Shown piece by piece: positions 1 to 13,400 of a DNA stretch of 64,000 nt; the stretch's first letter is position 1, and each line of letters starts with the position of its first letter. The stretch is from Orthonyx spaldingii. Its lineage: Eukaryota; Chordata; Aves; Passeriformes; Orthonychidae. The notes beneath the pieces were generated by a model. That model saw only the letters and a list, made by a program, of their open reading frames with translations, made no database searches and had not been told where the DNA came from. Location of the stretch: positions 337,197-401,196 of the forward strand of contig VZTJ01000622.1 of the NCBI GenBank assembly GCA_013397795.1. The letters are read 5' to 3'. A program made the translations under genes and the position numbers.

Positions 1-1210
1 GATTAATAATTCATAATACAGGAGGGATAAATCTTAGACTGGTAGGGTTGGTTTATTCTCCTTAGCTCTCCATGCTGCAGCAGAGCTGCCTCTCCTTCTG
101 CCAGGTTTGTTTTACCTTTAACTGGGTGCTGAGCTCCCAGTTTGCACCCCTGGGCACTGGTTTGGGGAGGCTGCAGCTGCCCAGCTTTGTGTCCTGCCAG
201 GTGCCAGAATGCTGAGTGAAGGGCAGGCCTGAGAGCTGCTTTGTAGTTCTTGTTTGACGTGTTCTGAGCAAACAGTTGAGCAAACTCGCTGCGTGCCCGT
301 TTCCTTTTCCCCTTCAGGTTTTTGCTTAGGTGTGTGCTGCTGAAGTGGTGTGGCTGTTCTGGCAGTGCCTCATGTAAAAGTCAGCACAAAGCCAAGCTGT
401 GTTCACACAGAACAGTTTATTCCTTTGAAGATGAGGGAGAGCAGTCGCCTTCAAGTTTGGCTTTGAATTTGTATTTGAGGTAAAAAAAATACAGATTTTT
501 CATTAGAGATGAAAAAGCCTTTCTGAAGCTTTTGTAATCAGAAAGAAGATGCCTCCTTTGGCAAAACACAGCTCCCTGAAAAGCTTCTAGCTGGCTTCCA
601 AGTCCTATCCTAGCAACGTTGGGAAGAGTCCCTCCTCTTTGCTGGGGCACTGGTGGGGACTGCGAGCCAGAGCCAGCGTGTCTTGTGATCTGAGGTCACA
701 GAAAGCTGAGGTGGCTCTTTGCTTTTCACTTGTCATCATGCAACTCTTAAACAATTTAAGCTTTTCAGTGCCAATCTCTTAGAGACCTTACTCCTTTTAC
801 CCTGAAATTCCTGGCTGTCTTGATTTCTCTTGCTGTTATTTCTCTGGTCTCAAGTTGGTTTTGCTGGGATATTGCAATGCTGGAAAAATGTGACTGAAAA
901 GAGTTGTGTGTGTGGAGCAGTTAAATCTATGTGTAATGTTAGCTATGCTGTTAAGGGCTTTGTTTTTCTTAAAATAGCCTTTTAGTTTAAATCTCAAAGA
1001 CAAATGCAGCACCATTCAGCAAAGTGAGTTATTCTGATGATTTAGGTTTTAATAGAAAATGGCCTTCAAAGGATGGGGAGTTTGAAATGCTGCTGGTTGC
1101 TACTGTAAATTAATTTTTATAATGTATTTTATACACAGATTGTGTGTATATAGCAATCCCTTCTGCAGGAGTTAACACTCTTTGTTCATGTCTGATCTTT
1201 TTATATACAG
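1..1210 (+). other. CLIP1: CLIP1 5'UTR intron (3' part)
   Basis: Non-coding, AT-rich sequence that ends in a pyrimidine/TA stretch and a CAG acceptor at 1208-1210. I see no exon, promoter or repeat that I can support. The first non-coding exon and the promoter of CLIP1 must lie upstream of the window. Confidence 0.7.
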
Positions 1211-1406
1211 GCTTATTCCAGAGTTGAAAAAGCTTGAACAATATATTTTATCCATGTTTGGGAAAAGATAGTTGCTACAGACGAGGAGGATAACCACTGG
1301 TATTGCAAAAAGATGAGTATGTTAAAACCAAGTGGACTTAAGGCTCCTTCAAAGACCATCAAGCACGGAGGTACACTGCTGAAAACACCTGCACCTGTTG
1401 CTGCTG
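1211..1406 (+). CDS. CLIP1: CLIP1 exon with 5'UTR (1211-1312) and start codon (CDS 1313-1406)
   Basis: Acceptor ...TATACAG ends at 1210 and donor GTAAGG begins at 1407. ATG at 1313 opens [12 protein letters not shown], the CLIP-170 N-terminus. The exon codes residues 1-31 plus one base (phase 1 out). A second in-frame ATG is codon 3. A short upstream ATG ORF lies in the leader at 1254-1271. Confidence 0.93.
1254..1271 (+). promoter_or_regulatory. CLIP1: Short upstream ORF in CLIP1 5'UTR
   Basis: ATG at 1254 followed by four codons and TAG at 1269-1271, encoding MFGKR. It ends 41 nt before the CLIP1 start codon, inside the same exon, so it would be in every mRNA using this acceptor. Context around the uATG (TCC before, T after) is not strong. 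An effect on translation is inference. Confidence 0.45.
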
Positions 1407-4400
1407 GTAAGGAATAGTTAAATATCTTAATTATTCCCTTATTCATCTTCTAACAAGAAGTACCTTGAATTTTGTAGTATACACTATTTTTACCCTTTAC
1501 ACCAATGTATTTTTGCTTGTGTTTCTGATTTTAAAAAATTACATGTACAACTTAGAAAAAATCTGAAGGCTACTAATTGGAGATCAAGCAATTTTCCTGA
1601 AAGAAACCTTGTCATGATAAAAATGCTTTGGTAGGTTTTGAAGTAAGACCTGTGATTTTTACAAGGTTATTACCAAAACCTTCATTAAATGCATTCAATG
1701 TCTCTGTCCTTAGATTTTGAATTATTTTTTCCCAAAGATTGCAGTTTTTGCACAAGAAAGTTAAAAGTTGTGATCTTCCTTTTAGAAATGGTGCTTTTCC
1801 AGGTGTTTTTTACACTGAAACGAAGTAGTGATGCTCTTTGCAATATGAATGTGTTTGATTCCCATTGTTTCTCGTTGTGCTGTGATTCCAGCTCCAGCAG
1901 AAAAAGCAGCTCCCAGTGAGAAGACCTCAAACACAGCCCCTGCAGATGCCCATGAGGAGTTTGTGGACGATTTCAGAGTCGGGGAGCGCGTTTGGGTCAA
2001 CGGGAACAAACCTGGCTTCATCCAGTTCCTGGGAGAAACCCAGTTTGCCCCGGGGCAGTGGGCAGGGATTGTCCTGGATGAGCCCATTGGGAAGAACGAT
2101 GGCTCTGTGGCTGGAGTTCGCTATTTCCAGTGTGAACCCTTGAGGGGAATTTTTACCAGGCCATCAAAACTGACCAGAAAGGTGGTGACAGAGGATGAAG
2201 CCAACGGTACCCAGACAGCTCACGCTTCGAGAGCCACGTCCCCAACATCCACATCAGCTGCTAGCGCAGTGTCCTCATCCACTGCTGCACTTCCCCCTTC
2301 AGGAATTCCACAAAAAACTCCCCTTGCTGCTAAGGAACATGCAACTCCTTCTCAGATTAGCAATCTTTCCAAAGCTGCCAGTGAATCTATATCAAATCTC
2401 TCGGAAGCTGGGTCACTAAAAAAAGGAGAAAGGGAACTCAAAATTGGAGATCGAGTTCTGGTAAGGTTTCCCTGTCTGCTTTTGATTGATTAATTGAAAC
2501 TTCTGCTAATATCCAAAAATTCTCTGCTGTTTCCTTGGTCAAGATAATGTAAATTCATGCTCTAGCCTTCTTTGTCTAGGGTCTTCTGTAAACCAACTCT
2601 TTGCATGCTGTGGGAGGATCTTGGCAGTACCAAGATAAAATGTTTATTTTGGCAGTTTTTAATCTATTATGTTTTACCACTGTTTAAAACAAAACATTGT
2701 GTTCAACAACATATTTGTAGCTTATCTCTTTGTGTCTTCAAGAGCTCCAGTCATGCCAGATACAAACCAAGTGTGTGAGATTTCCATGCAGGTCTCTTGC
2801 CCTGTGTCTTTAGAAAGCAGACAGGTCAGGAATTGATTGTTCCTGAGTGGTGATAGGCAGGAACAGAAGCAGTCACATAATGCCACTGATCACAGGAGTT
2901 ACGTGTGCTCGTGGGGAGGTGCCACATTACTTGGCTGCCCTTCCTAAAATCAGGCCCGTAAATGCCTCTGCCACTGTATCATCTCACTTTTTAAAAGGGT
3001 GTTGCTTTGTTAGTTTTAACTTCTTAAAAAATTAATTATCAGAAAACTGGTGGTGCATTGTGTATGTTGTATTCTTAATTTAAAGACTGTGTAGCCTTCA
3101 AATATAACTGGAATGATGTTCTATGTCCACCAGATCTAGGATCTCTGTAACAGAGACCTGATTTTAGGTCTGATTTACTCAGGTGTATCAATAAGCTGAA
3201 TATTTGTCTCACTCTTATTTTGATACAATCTTTTCTTATTTGTGATGTAATTTTAGAATTTCCATTAGGCAGGCGTGAGTGTCCTGGCATAGAAACATTT
3301 CTGGGGTTACTGTAAGGACATTGTACAAAAAAACCCCTGGTATTGTTTGTCCTGCATTGCCCCACCAGATAATAATTCTGCAGTGAAGGTGGATTGATGT
3401 TTTAATTTAGTTTATTGTATTTTTAAAGGAAGAATTTGCCTGCTCTTTCTGTTTAAGGAGAGCTTAAAACACAGGGCCAAGTTGAAGAAGGAGACAAAGG
3501 TGAAGTGAGGGCAGGGGTTGGCTGGCAGCTGGATTTGGGCTGAGATGTGTTTTCTTGGAGTGCCAATGGAAACAAAGATTTGTGGTTTATCCCTGGCTAT
3601 TTCTGTCGGAGACTAGAGCCCTGTTGTCCTCCAGACAACATCAGGGCTTTAACCACTTGTTTGTCTTTTCCTCAAGGACCTTTGTGAGCCCTCCTGGGAT
3701 GTCCTCTTTGGCTGGCAGAATTCTCTGGTGCTTGTGAGGGCATCGCTCTGCCTTCCCTGTGTCTGATGACTGCAAATTGCAGAAGCAGCATATCCTAAGT
3801 GCCACAGTCTGGTAATAATAAGGTCCCAAATTCTGTTTGTTAAAGTAGGACAAGTTAAACTTAGTATTTCATTCTCTCTACTACCTCTGTTTGCCTTAAA
3901 TCTTCCTCTTGAGTCATCAAATTGTAGTTTTGAGGTTTTGGAGCAATTCCTGGCACAGTATGTTGGTGGTGCATAACTATAATTTATACACCAGTATAAG
4001 ACACTCAGGAATATGAATGTTAAAGGAACAGGATCTTTGTTGGCTGGTTTTTAATCCTTTGGGATCCCAGGCTAATTATCTGTAGTAGATCTCAGACTCT
4101 GCTGTCATGTCTAATAATAATTCACATGTAAATATCTTAAATGGCCAGGTTAGTTCAAATAATCCTAAGCTTGGCTGAATAATGGATTCATCTGTTAATA
4201 TTTTTGTCCTTGCACTGAACTCCTGTCCAGCACTGTGGACTGTAGAGTTGAGGTGTCACTGAGTGATTCTGGGAACTGTCCTCAGAGCCTACAACCAGCA
4301 CCAGTTGTTGGGAAAGACCTGTCTGTCACTTGTGTCACTTCCTCAGCCATTCCTGCTCCATCAGAGGGACAAATCCACCTGGCTTGCTCCATTTCTTTTT

Positions 4401-7400
4401 GGTTTTATTTATGCTGACAGCAGCCCCTTTTCAGGAATATGTCACACAAGAGGATGAAAGGCTGGGTGGAAGTTGCCAGTCCCACCTCAGCACAGAATTT
4501 CCCCTCTCAGTGACAGTGTGGTGTCACAGCCACGTGATGTGTTCCAGTCTGACCACACCATTGCAGGGCCTCAGTGCTGCAACATCCATCAGTTCTTGCA
4601 GCTTGGACCAACTGCTGTGAGTATTTTGTGGAGGTTTTTTGATGATTATTGGACACGTGGGGGAAACAACTGCTGAGAATTACAGTTTGAGAACAGGGAG
4701 CCTCCAGCAGCGTAGAACTGCAGTTCAGAACAATGAATTCATGATAGACAAAAGCTCATTTGGGAGTCCTATTAAAACAGCTAATTGGAAAATGATGTCC
4801 TGAAGGGCAGATTCATAGATGGGTAAGGCACAGCTCGTCAGCCAAGATTGCATTCCAGAATGGACATCAGATGTGCCTCAGCTTTATTGATCTTAGTGTG
4901 TGTTCTCAGGGTGTGGACTATTACACTGAAGTATTTCAGTCTGTTAAATTTTTTTTTTCCTCTAACTTGGATTCTAAAAATGTCCTTAACTGGAGTTACC
5001 TTGAATGGATCAGTTAAATTATTTTAAGTTTCTTTTTATTGTTGGTAACTGGCTGGTTTTGGATGACTTCAATAACAAAAAAAGGCAAAATCTTACAGCT
5101 CTTTCTGTCTGCCCAGTCTGGGTTAGCAAAGAACAAGAGGCCATTCTGACAGTGTTTGCTAATTCATATCTCTAATTTCTGTGTTACACAGATGCAAATT
5201 GGGCACAAGTTTGAACCTGAAATGTTGGGTTCAATTTCAGGCTTTCCCAGCAGCTCAGCTTTGTTGGAATATTTTCCTGTTCCTACAGAGATGTTAATAC
5301 TGCTCCTCTCCAGGAAAAGGAGCTGTCACTCCTCATGTTTGCTCCTGCATTGTCCCAGCAAACTTCTCAGTTGTGCTGAACCTGTGGTGCTGGGATGAGG
5401 TAGTTTGATTAAAGGTTATGTGCAAAGAACTCTTGAGGATGTGATTAAAGCTCCAGTGCATGGCCTTGTATTGTTTTGTGTGGAGAGAAAAGGTGCCTTA
5501 GGCTTATTTTCTTATTCCTTTGATCTTTAGTTGTTTCACCAGTCTTTTGTACACTTAAAGTAATTACCAAATGCTACATGGTCCCATATTAGAGTCCTCC
5601 CAAACTTCTACAGGAGAACTGAGATCTTAAAAATGTAAAGAGTTAGTAAAAAAAGAAGCTTCCAGTGAATGTGTCCCTGATTTATTTGGTTATGAAGACA
5701 GGTACCCTACATGATCTTTCCTTAATTCAGGTAACATTAGGAAGAATAGTGGTTACATACAGACTGTTTGGGACACCCATTCAGAGTGAAAGAAAAGAAA
5801 TTCCAGAGAAGAAAAAGAAACAAAATTTCCAGAGGAAAAAAAAAAAGGGGGGAAATGCCAGAGAAAATAGATTCCACTGCAAAAACCAAGTAGAGTTGTG
5901 AGGTGATCACCTGTGTGTTCTCAAAGCCAGGCTTGCTCAGAGCATCTCATGTGAAGTTGTGCTGAACAGTGCTATAGATACAGAGATAAAAAGAGGCAAA
6001 ACAAGCAGCCTTGCTTTTTCAGGGGGCAGAAAAACCTCTTTTCCCAAAAGACCTTGTGTATTAGAAAGACATTGACATCAAAACAGACACTGCTTCAAGG
6101 TATTGGATGTGTCAGCTGTGGGTGCCTGCAGAAAAATACTTACAACAATCAGCTACAGCCTTTCCTGGTTTTTCCCCTCAATTTGAAGAAGACATTTCCA
6201 GGCCATTAAATTGAGTTGTAAACATCAGAAAAATAACTCATGGTAGACATCAATGCCCGTAAGGGAAATGTAATAATCGTGGAGAAGTTCCCATTGTCCT
6301 GTTGTCTTAGTAGTTCTCTTTCTTGAGATTCCAGAGGAGTCAAAGCAAATCAAAAGCAAATCAAACTAAGTGAATACACAAATATTCACTGAGGTATTAT
6401 AGTTCTGAATGGATGTTCTAGTGGAAAAGGACCTTTAGATTTCTGTAGTTTACCACTCAAAGATGATTAATTGAAATAGCACCCTGTGTTCTGCTATCTT
6501 TGGAATCTGTGATCATAAATCTGTCTCCCTCAAATCCCAGTTCTATCCAGCAAGCTTTTGCTTAATTTTCCTTTCACTAACGACAAACCAACAATACCTC
6601 ATGATAGTATGTGGAAATACTGAAAATTTAGGTAGATAAGTTAGATATTTCAAAGAATTGGGGTTTGTTATGTGTAATTTACTATTCAGCTTTTCATTTG
6701 GTGCATTGATGTATCTTTTACTGGACAAAAACAGGGCTAAACCAAAGAAGAGTTATTAATGCAAAGAGTAATTCCAACAGCTCTGCATTAGGCATAATTT
6801 TCATTCTTCACATATGATGTATGTTCTGGAATCTGGATGTGATTTAACAGAGAGAGAACATTAACTCTGGACAGCCTGATCTTGTATTTGGGGATTCTGT
6901 AACATAGGAAAATCGATGTGGAAATCTGCACTTCCTTCACTGCCCTCATCCAGCCTTTCCGAGGTTAATGGCACAGTGCCAGAACTGCAGCTGATTTTCC
7001 TGCTGCAAATCAGGCTCCAGCATTTGAACCTGCTATGAATAAGAATTCCTGTGCAAGAAGTGCCAGTGGAAGTGCTGTGCTCGGTGCTAAAGCAGATGGG
7101 GAAAGAACAACAGAAAACAAATTACTTTCGGGCTCAGCCAGTTTGGGTTTCCTGTTTGAGTTGTGGCCAGAGAACCTGTTTGCCCTGGTGTTGCACACTT
7201 GGGATTTCTTAAGAGCCCAATGCAAAGTTGATTTTAAAAACAAACAAACAACCCCCCTGAATCACCCAACCCAAACAAAGCCAGCTTGTTAATAAAAGGG
7301 AGAAGAAATCTACTTTATGTGACAACTGTTGCCTGTACCAAAAGTTGAAGCAGCTTTGACAGCGTCGTCGGCTTTTCCCTGAAGGGACCAGATGCTGTAT

Positions 7401-10400
7401 TTGAAATAAATAAATAAAAATCTTATCAACCTAAGGGGCCTTAGCCTTCTCAAGGGATTAAAGTGCTTTCATTCATTTAACCAGTTACAGCTTCATCACA
7501 GTCTGCCAAATCTCTGCTCGTGGGGCTGAGCTGTAAAGCTGGACCTCGGCCTCCGTCCATATGTTCACAAGAAGATGCAAACTCAATTTACAGGCACGGG
7601 CTGATGTGGCCTTTTTGCAAAGTTCTTCTCCGTGCATGAGTGACATCCAATTTCTCTTTATTCCCAGTTTTACAGAGCTGGCTATAAGTTACTCCTTGCT
7701 GTGTTGTTTCTTCCCAAGGTCTTTGGTGCTGGAACAGGCAGGGGCTGATAGGAGATTATTGTCAGATTTGTTTCCACCCATGTAACCTATCTGCAAGTAA
7801 ACATGATGTAGGGCTGTCAACTGATTACATTCCACAGCTCTTAAAAGCAACCAAGGGAAAAAGAAACTTCACGAGTAGAGAGGAGTGTCTCTCTTTAGCA
7901 TTGTCCATGTGGTGTTTTTAAGGTTTCCTTTTTCTGGAGTTTACAGCTTTCTGAATAGAAAATGCACTTCTGAGCTCAGTCTGTTTAAAAATCTATGATA
8001 ATATTTGACTGTTATGCAAACAAATATTCATTGGTGGTGTTACAGTTAAAACAGTGCAGAAATATGTGGCACAATGAATGCAAGGATGGAAAAGGAAGAA
8101 AAATTTGGAAGTTGGGAACGTGTGATTGTTTTGTGCTCTCCTGGGGCTCTTCTCTCAAGCCTCCTCCATCAAATGTGACAGCTTTAAATGCTCAGTCACA
8201 CTTCTGCTTTATCCTCGAGCTGAGGTGGCTGTGAGGTATTTTGATGATGGCTTTGTCATGTTAAGTCAAGGATGAAAGTAATTCTTATAGATTTATGTAT
8301 GTCTGCTTAGCCACAGTATTTTGGATACTGTAATGTATGATGTAGATTAGTTTGCTAAGTGGCTGCTACAGCATGAAATACATGTATGAGAGAATAGCTG
8401 AGGCAGAAGGGGTATCCAAGGGCTTTGCTGCAATTCATCATCAGGGTGATTTTCCCTGTGCAAGCCTCTGCTTTCTTTTATTGTTACTTTTAAGCATTTT
8501 TCAGGACGTGTCGTTACCTATCTGCTCACAACTGAGGTGTTAAATTTATCTTAGAGCAAGGCACAAGTCGTGTCTGAGTCACTCTGTTTTGGCAACTCCT
8601 TATTAAACTTCAGATTGCATGTGAGTCACTGGGATGGAATGGCTGGGACTGGTGACGTCCCCACATGCTTTGGTGGTAGTTAATTCATTTTTTGTGTGTG
8701 GATTCCCTGGCTTCCTTCCCCTCTCCCTGCCTTCCCAAGGGGAAATATCCAGGAACACATTGTCCTCAGTAGTTTTAACACAGGATGGGAGAAAGAACAG
8801 TTTATTTACTTATTTTAGTCTTTGCTTTTTTTTTTGTGGTGGTGATGAATTCACATGTGGCTTTTGTAGTATGGAATTGCTGTAAGGGGTTTTTTTTTTG
8901 TTTGTTTCCTTTGAGTTGATTGAATGAATTGAACCTCAGTGGCAGGTCAATTTTAGTTACTAAACTGTTTTCTCTGGAGTTGAAGGGTTGTGTGATAGCA
9001 GAGTGTGTGATTATCTCACTGCACATGAGGTTTTTTGCCCACTTTGGCCTTGCTTTTCAGCTTCCAAGTCGACTGCAACCAAATTGGGTAGAAATGGAGA
9101 GGTTTCAAAGCCAGTTCTTCCAAGTTCCATGGAAACAGCCCAATAGAAGGTGGAGACTCTGCCCACCAGTTCTGGAAAAGCTGCAATTTGCCTTCGCAGA
9201 ACTTTGCACATCAGAGAATCCACGTGATCAAGGCTTGTCTGAATCCTGTTCCCATCAGTGGAAACAGCAGAAATCACTCTTGCATTTTTAGGTTGTGAAG
9301 TCACTCAACCATAATATCCAATGCCACAGGAAAACTGCCTGTTAATCCTGCTTTTCACAGAATTGCTGGCTTGAAAAATCTGAATTAGGGACTCCAGTTT
9401 AAAGTTTGGGAGATGTTCTGGCACTATTCCAGTCGTGCCTTGATCCAGTGTTGGATGTTGTGTAGATATGTCTAAAAAGAAGTAGGATAGTCTGAAGCAA
9501 ATATTTAATATATCTGAAGGAAATATCTAATATCTGTCTAATCTCAATAAAAAAGGCAAAAACTGATAGAGGAACCAGATGTTGACAAACTAAAACGTGG
9601 CAGTTCTGTCCAACACTTTTGCTTCCTTCTCTGAAATTACAGATTTGATGGAGAAAGTGCCATGATGGACTTATGTGGTGGGATTATTATTATTTTTAAA
9701 TTCTGAATACTATGTAAGAGTCTAACTTCAAGCTTAGCACTGGACTTCATTGATAGATTTGAGAACTCTGTATATTTACATCCTTAGTTATTTGAAAAAT
9801 CCATTGGAATTTGGCAGGAATTCAGAACACAGCTGGAAAATGACTCAAGCAAGAGAAAGTATCTTGCAATAAACGATTTAAGAACTTAAGCTGTTAATTT
9901 TCAAAGGGAAAAATTGAGGTGTCTTGCTTAAAACCTATGTGTACCTGCCTGGTGGATGCTGCAGAGCTCTGTAATCTTCCAAAACAAAGCATAATGACAG
10001 CCAGTGGCCAGAGGCCACAGCCAAATTTGGTTTATTTGATATTTAAATATGTTTGAACAATGGAGTGATTAAGTATGAAAATAGCCTGTCAGTGGAAGCG
10101 TGTCTCCTGATGGATATCAGCTCTGCTCTGAAAACATCCCCACAGAAATTAGCTCAGTACAGTTACAGGGTTAATTACAGATGGAACTGGGTGAAATGCA
10201 AAGACCTGTTCCATGAGAACCAGAGGAGATGATCCCACTGTTCCCTCTGGCCTTGAAGGGGTGAACCAATCAATTAAACACAATTCCTGTTGCCAGCTGG
10301 AAACAGTTCTGCTAAATTTGGAGAAACAAGAGGAAGATGATTCTGATTAGAACCTGATTAGTGGATCCCAGGTGTTTCAAAGGCTCTTGTGTGGCTGGAT

Positions 10401-13400
10401 GGGTTTTACTTTTCCAAGTGCTGCTTATTGTGGTGCTGAATTGTCCTGAAAATGCAGAAATATCCAAGTGATGCTTTCAGGAGTCACCTCAAGTTCGTGC
10501 TGGGGCAGAAGGGGAGACAGAGCAGTGTTTATTCACCTTTTGCCTCCTCTGGGCAGCTTTGAATAAGTGATATTGTTCCTCTGACAATGCTCAGACCCTG
10601 CCCGTCCTCTTTTCCACCAGCACTGCTCAAATCACACTCTCAGTTTTTAGACCATCTCTCTTTTTTCCCCCCTCTGAATTACACTGGTTTATTTGTTTCC
10701 TAGTTCTCCTTATCTTTGGAAATGTGGCTCCAGAAAGGTTCTCACAAGGTCTGATGTGTTCATCCCTCTGTCCTGTCACCAGCAGGTTTTTAACCACCTC
10801 AGGTTTCCAAACCCATTTTGCTATTTCCCTTTACCTGGCAGCAAATTAATGTAAGCCCAGGTATAATTGGATAAATGGAATTTAATCACTTTTTGCATGT
10901 GTTTGACATAACTCCAGTGAGTTCCAAGCAAAATTCCTCACCTCACAGTGACCTGTAGTCTAACCTAGATTCTCTGGAGTATTGCACTTTGTGTTTTGCA
11001 GCTTGACTGTATTGAGTGTGGGAACTGACTGAGAACAGGTCTGGCAGTTCTTTTCTCTATCTATTATTTAGTGACCTGCCTTAGCATGAAAGAAGGTCAT
11101 GGAAAACTGTCTTTGTGTAGTTGTGCTCCATTTTTTTCACAGAACTTTTAGAAACCTTTTAATATTTTTTTCCCCCTGTTTCTTTTTAGAAACTGGCCTT
11201 TTTTATTTTAGTCCTTCATGCAGTACTGGGAGGTAGATCTGGCAAATGCAGCTAGTTTGTGGTTTGGGGTTAGGTTTTTTACCTTTTTTGCTATAATTCT
11301 TACAATTTTAAAAATTAATTTTTCTATAACAGATACTATAACTCTGTAAGTACAATTCTTTAATGTTGGTTGGAACACTTGAGTTTAATCATGTCAGGAT
11401 CTTTTCTTCCATTTGTGTCACTATTAAATCTGTATATGTACAGTAACTTTTATCATGAAAAGCCTTTACCATACTCTGTTGTACAGTAGCACCTCACATT
11501 GTACTACCAAGGCAATAATTATTATTATTTTCTTTTCAAGGCAGGTGTTGTCACCTGCAGGTAGTAATTGCAGCTGGAGATAAATGCACTGTTTGGGAGA
11601 GATGTCTGTGCATGATTGGAAGCCTTCAGTAGTCTCAGGCTTTATAGAGCAGTGCTGACCTGTCTTTAAAGCTGAAATTTAGAAGGGTTTTGCTTAAAAC
11701 TGAGCAAAACTGTCCATATAGACCTTCACTGATGCTCTGAGCACGTTACTGCCACAGGGTGCTCCGATTGCTGCTCTTGTAGGGACACACAGAGTGTGGA
11801 GGAAGAGAAATGTAGTAGCTGGTTATTCAAAGAAGCTGGACTGGGTTTGGAAAAAAGCAAAAATTCTTTGGCATTCTTCTTGGTTTAAAATAACTCAGGT
11901 ACCATGGTTACAAGCCGAGTCACTTTGCTGCTTCTCCCGGGAATCTCGTGTTGTGCAGCCCCATCTGCTCCGGGATATGAATTCCTGCCTTTGCTGGCCC
12001 CCACCAGGCCCTGGCTCACGGGCACTGTGGGGGCTGGAGCAGGTCCAGGGGGCACTGGGCACTGCCAGATTGCTGCAGGTTGTGGTTTGAGTGTGGCATC
12101 TCTAAAATAAACACTTTGCATTTTTTACCTAAATGTGGAAGATGAGCAGGGCCAAGGTATGAACGAAAAAGAGATGAATGTTCTGGCACCCAGGTTTAAT
12201 CTGTGTTATCCTGTAGTCAGCATTACACCTCTGGAGGTTTATTTGCAGTGTGGGTTGCAGGGAACAGATTGCAGCAGTTTTTCTTGTCCCTGGGAATCCT
12301 TTCAAGGAGTTATCCTGTTCCACCATGGTGCTTCAGACACCTCTTACCTCACTTAGCCCTGGAAAGGTGGTGGGTGGCTGTGTTCAGGTAATTAATTTGG
12401 GTTTGTTTAAAAAAACCAGCACAAACACCATGCCACGAAACAGGAAAAAATTCCATTGCCTGGCTCAAGGGTTCTGGAAAAGGAGCTTGAGGAATCTCTC
12501 TGTGCAACCCCAAACCTGACTATTGTCTTGGAAGGGATGCTCCTTATCTAGGCCATTGTTGTAGTTTTCCTGTCTAATTTCTTAAATGGGTTTGTAGAGC
12601 CTCTTTTGACTTAACTCTATTTTTTTCAGGTAGAAAACAGTACAAAATTGAGTAGGGAAACAGCTTCTAACCAGAACTAACCAGTCTTTTCACCTAAAGA
12701 TATGTTCCAAATTTATCTGTAAAGAAAAAACCACCAAACAAAACAAGACAAACCTAAAGAGGCAAAAAACCTTACCCAAACTTGCTAAAAAAGGAATGAG
12801 AACTTGGAAGACTCAGTATGGACCTATAGTGCAGTTAAAATATATTTTTATGTTTGTACTGACAGTATTTATCCTCTAGAAAAAGTAGATAATGCCTGAG
12901 GGTGAATAACATATCCCTCAATTTAAGGGGTAGTTCTCCCCTTAAAATACTTTATCAATGTTTTATATTCCCTCCTCACCAAGGTCCCACAGAGATCTGG
13001 ATTCTCTGTAACTCTTTGGATGGTTACAATTCTTTTTTCCTAATCCAGTGCTGGTGCTTGTTTGTGTGCTCTCTGCCAAGAACACCAAATACCAAAGGTT
13101 CTACGAGTTACTATATTAGGCTGAGTCATGATAACTGTAAACTTTGTGTGTTTTTATTCCATGGAGAGTAATAATTTGCTACAGTGCCACTTAAAGCAGG
13201 ATCTGAAGGTGACCTGCAGTTGTTCCAGAATTGCTTCTAATGGCAGAGAAGGGGCTGCCACCTTAAGTGTGGACAAGAGGTGCCTCTGCCACCTTTCTCA
13301 CTTGAATAATATCAAAAAAGGTTCATTATTCTCCCTGTTTTTCTGAGGTTTGTGTGGAGTAGGATTATTTTTCCTCATCAGCTGAAGCCTCATCTTGCCA

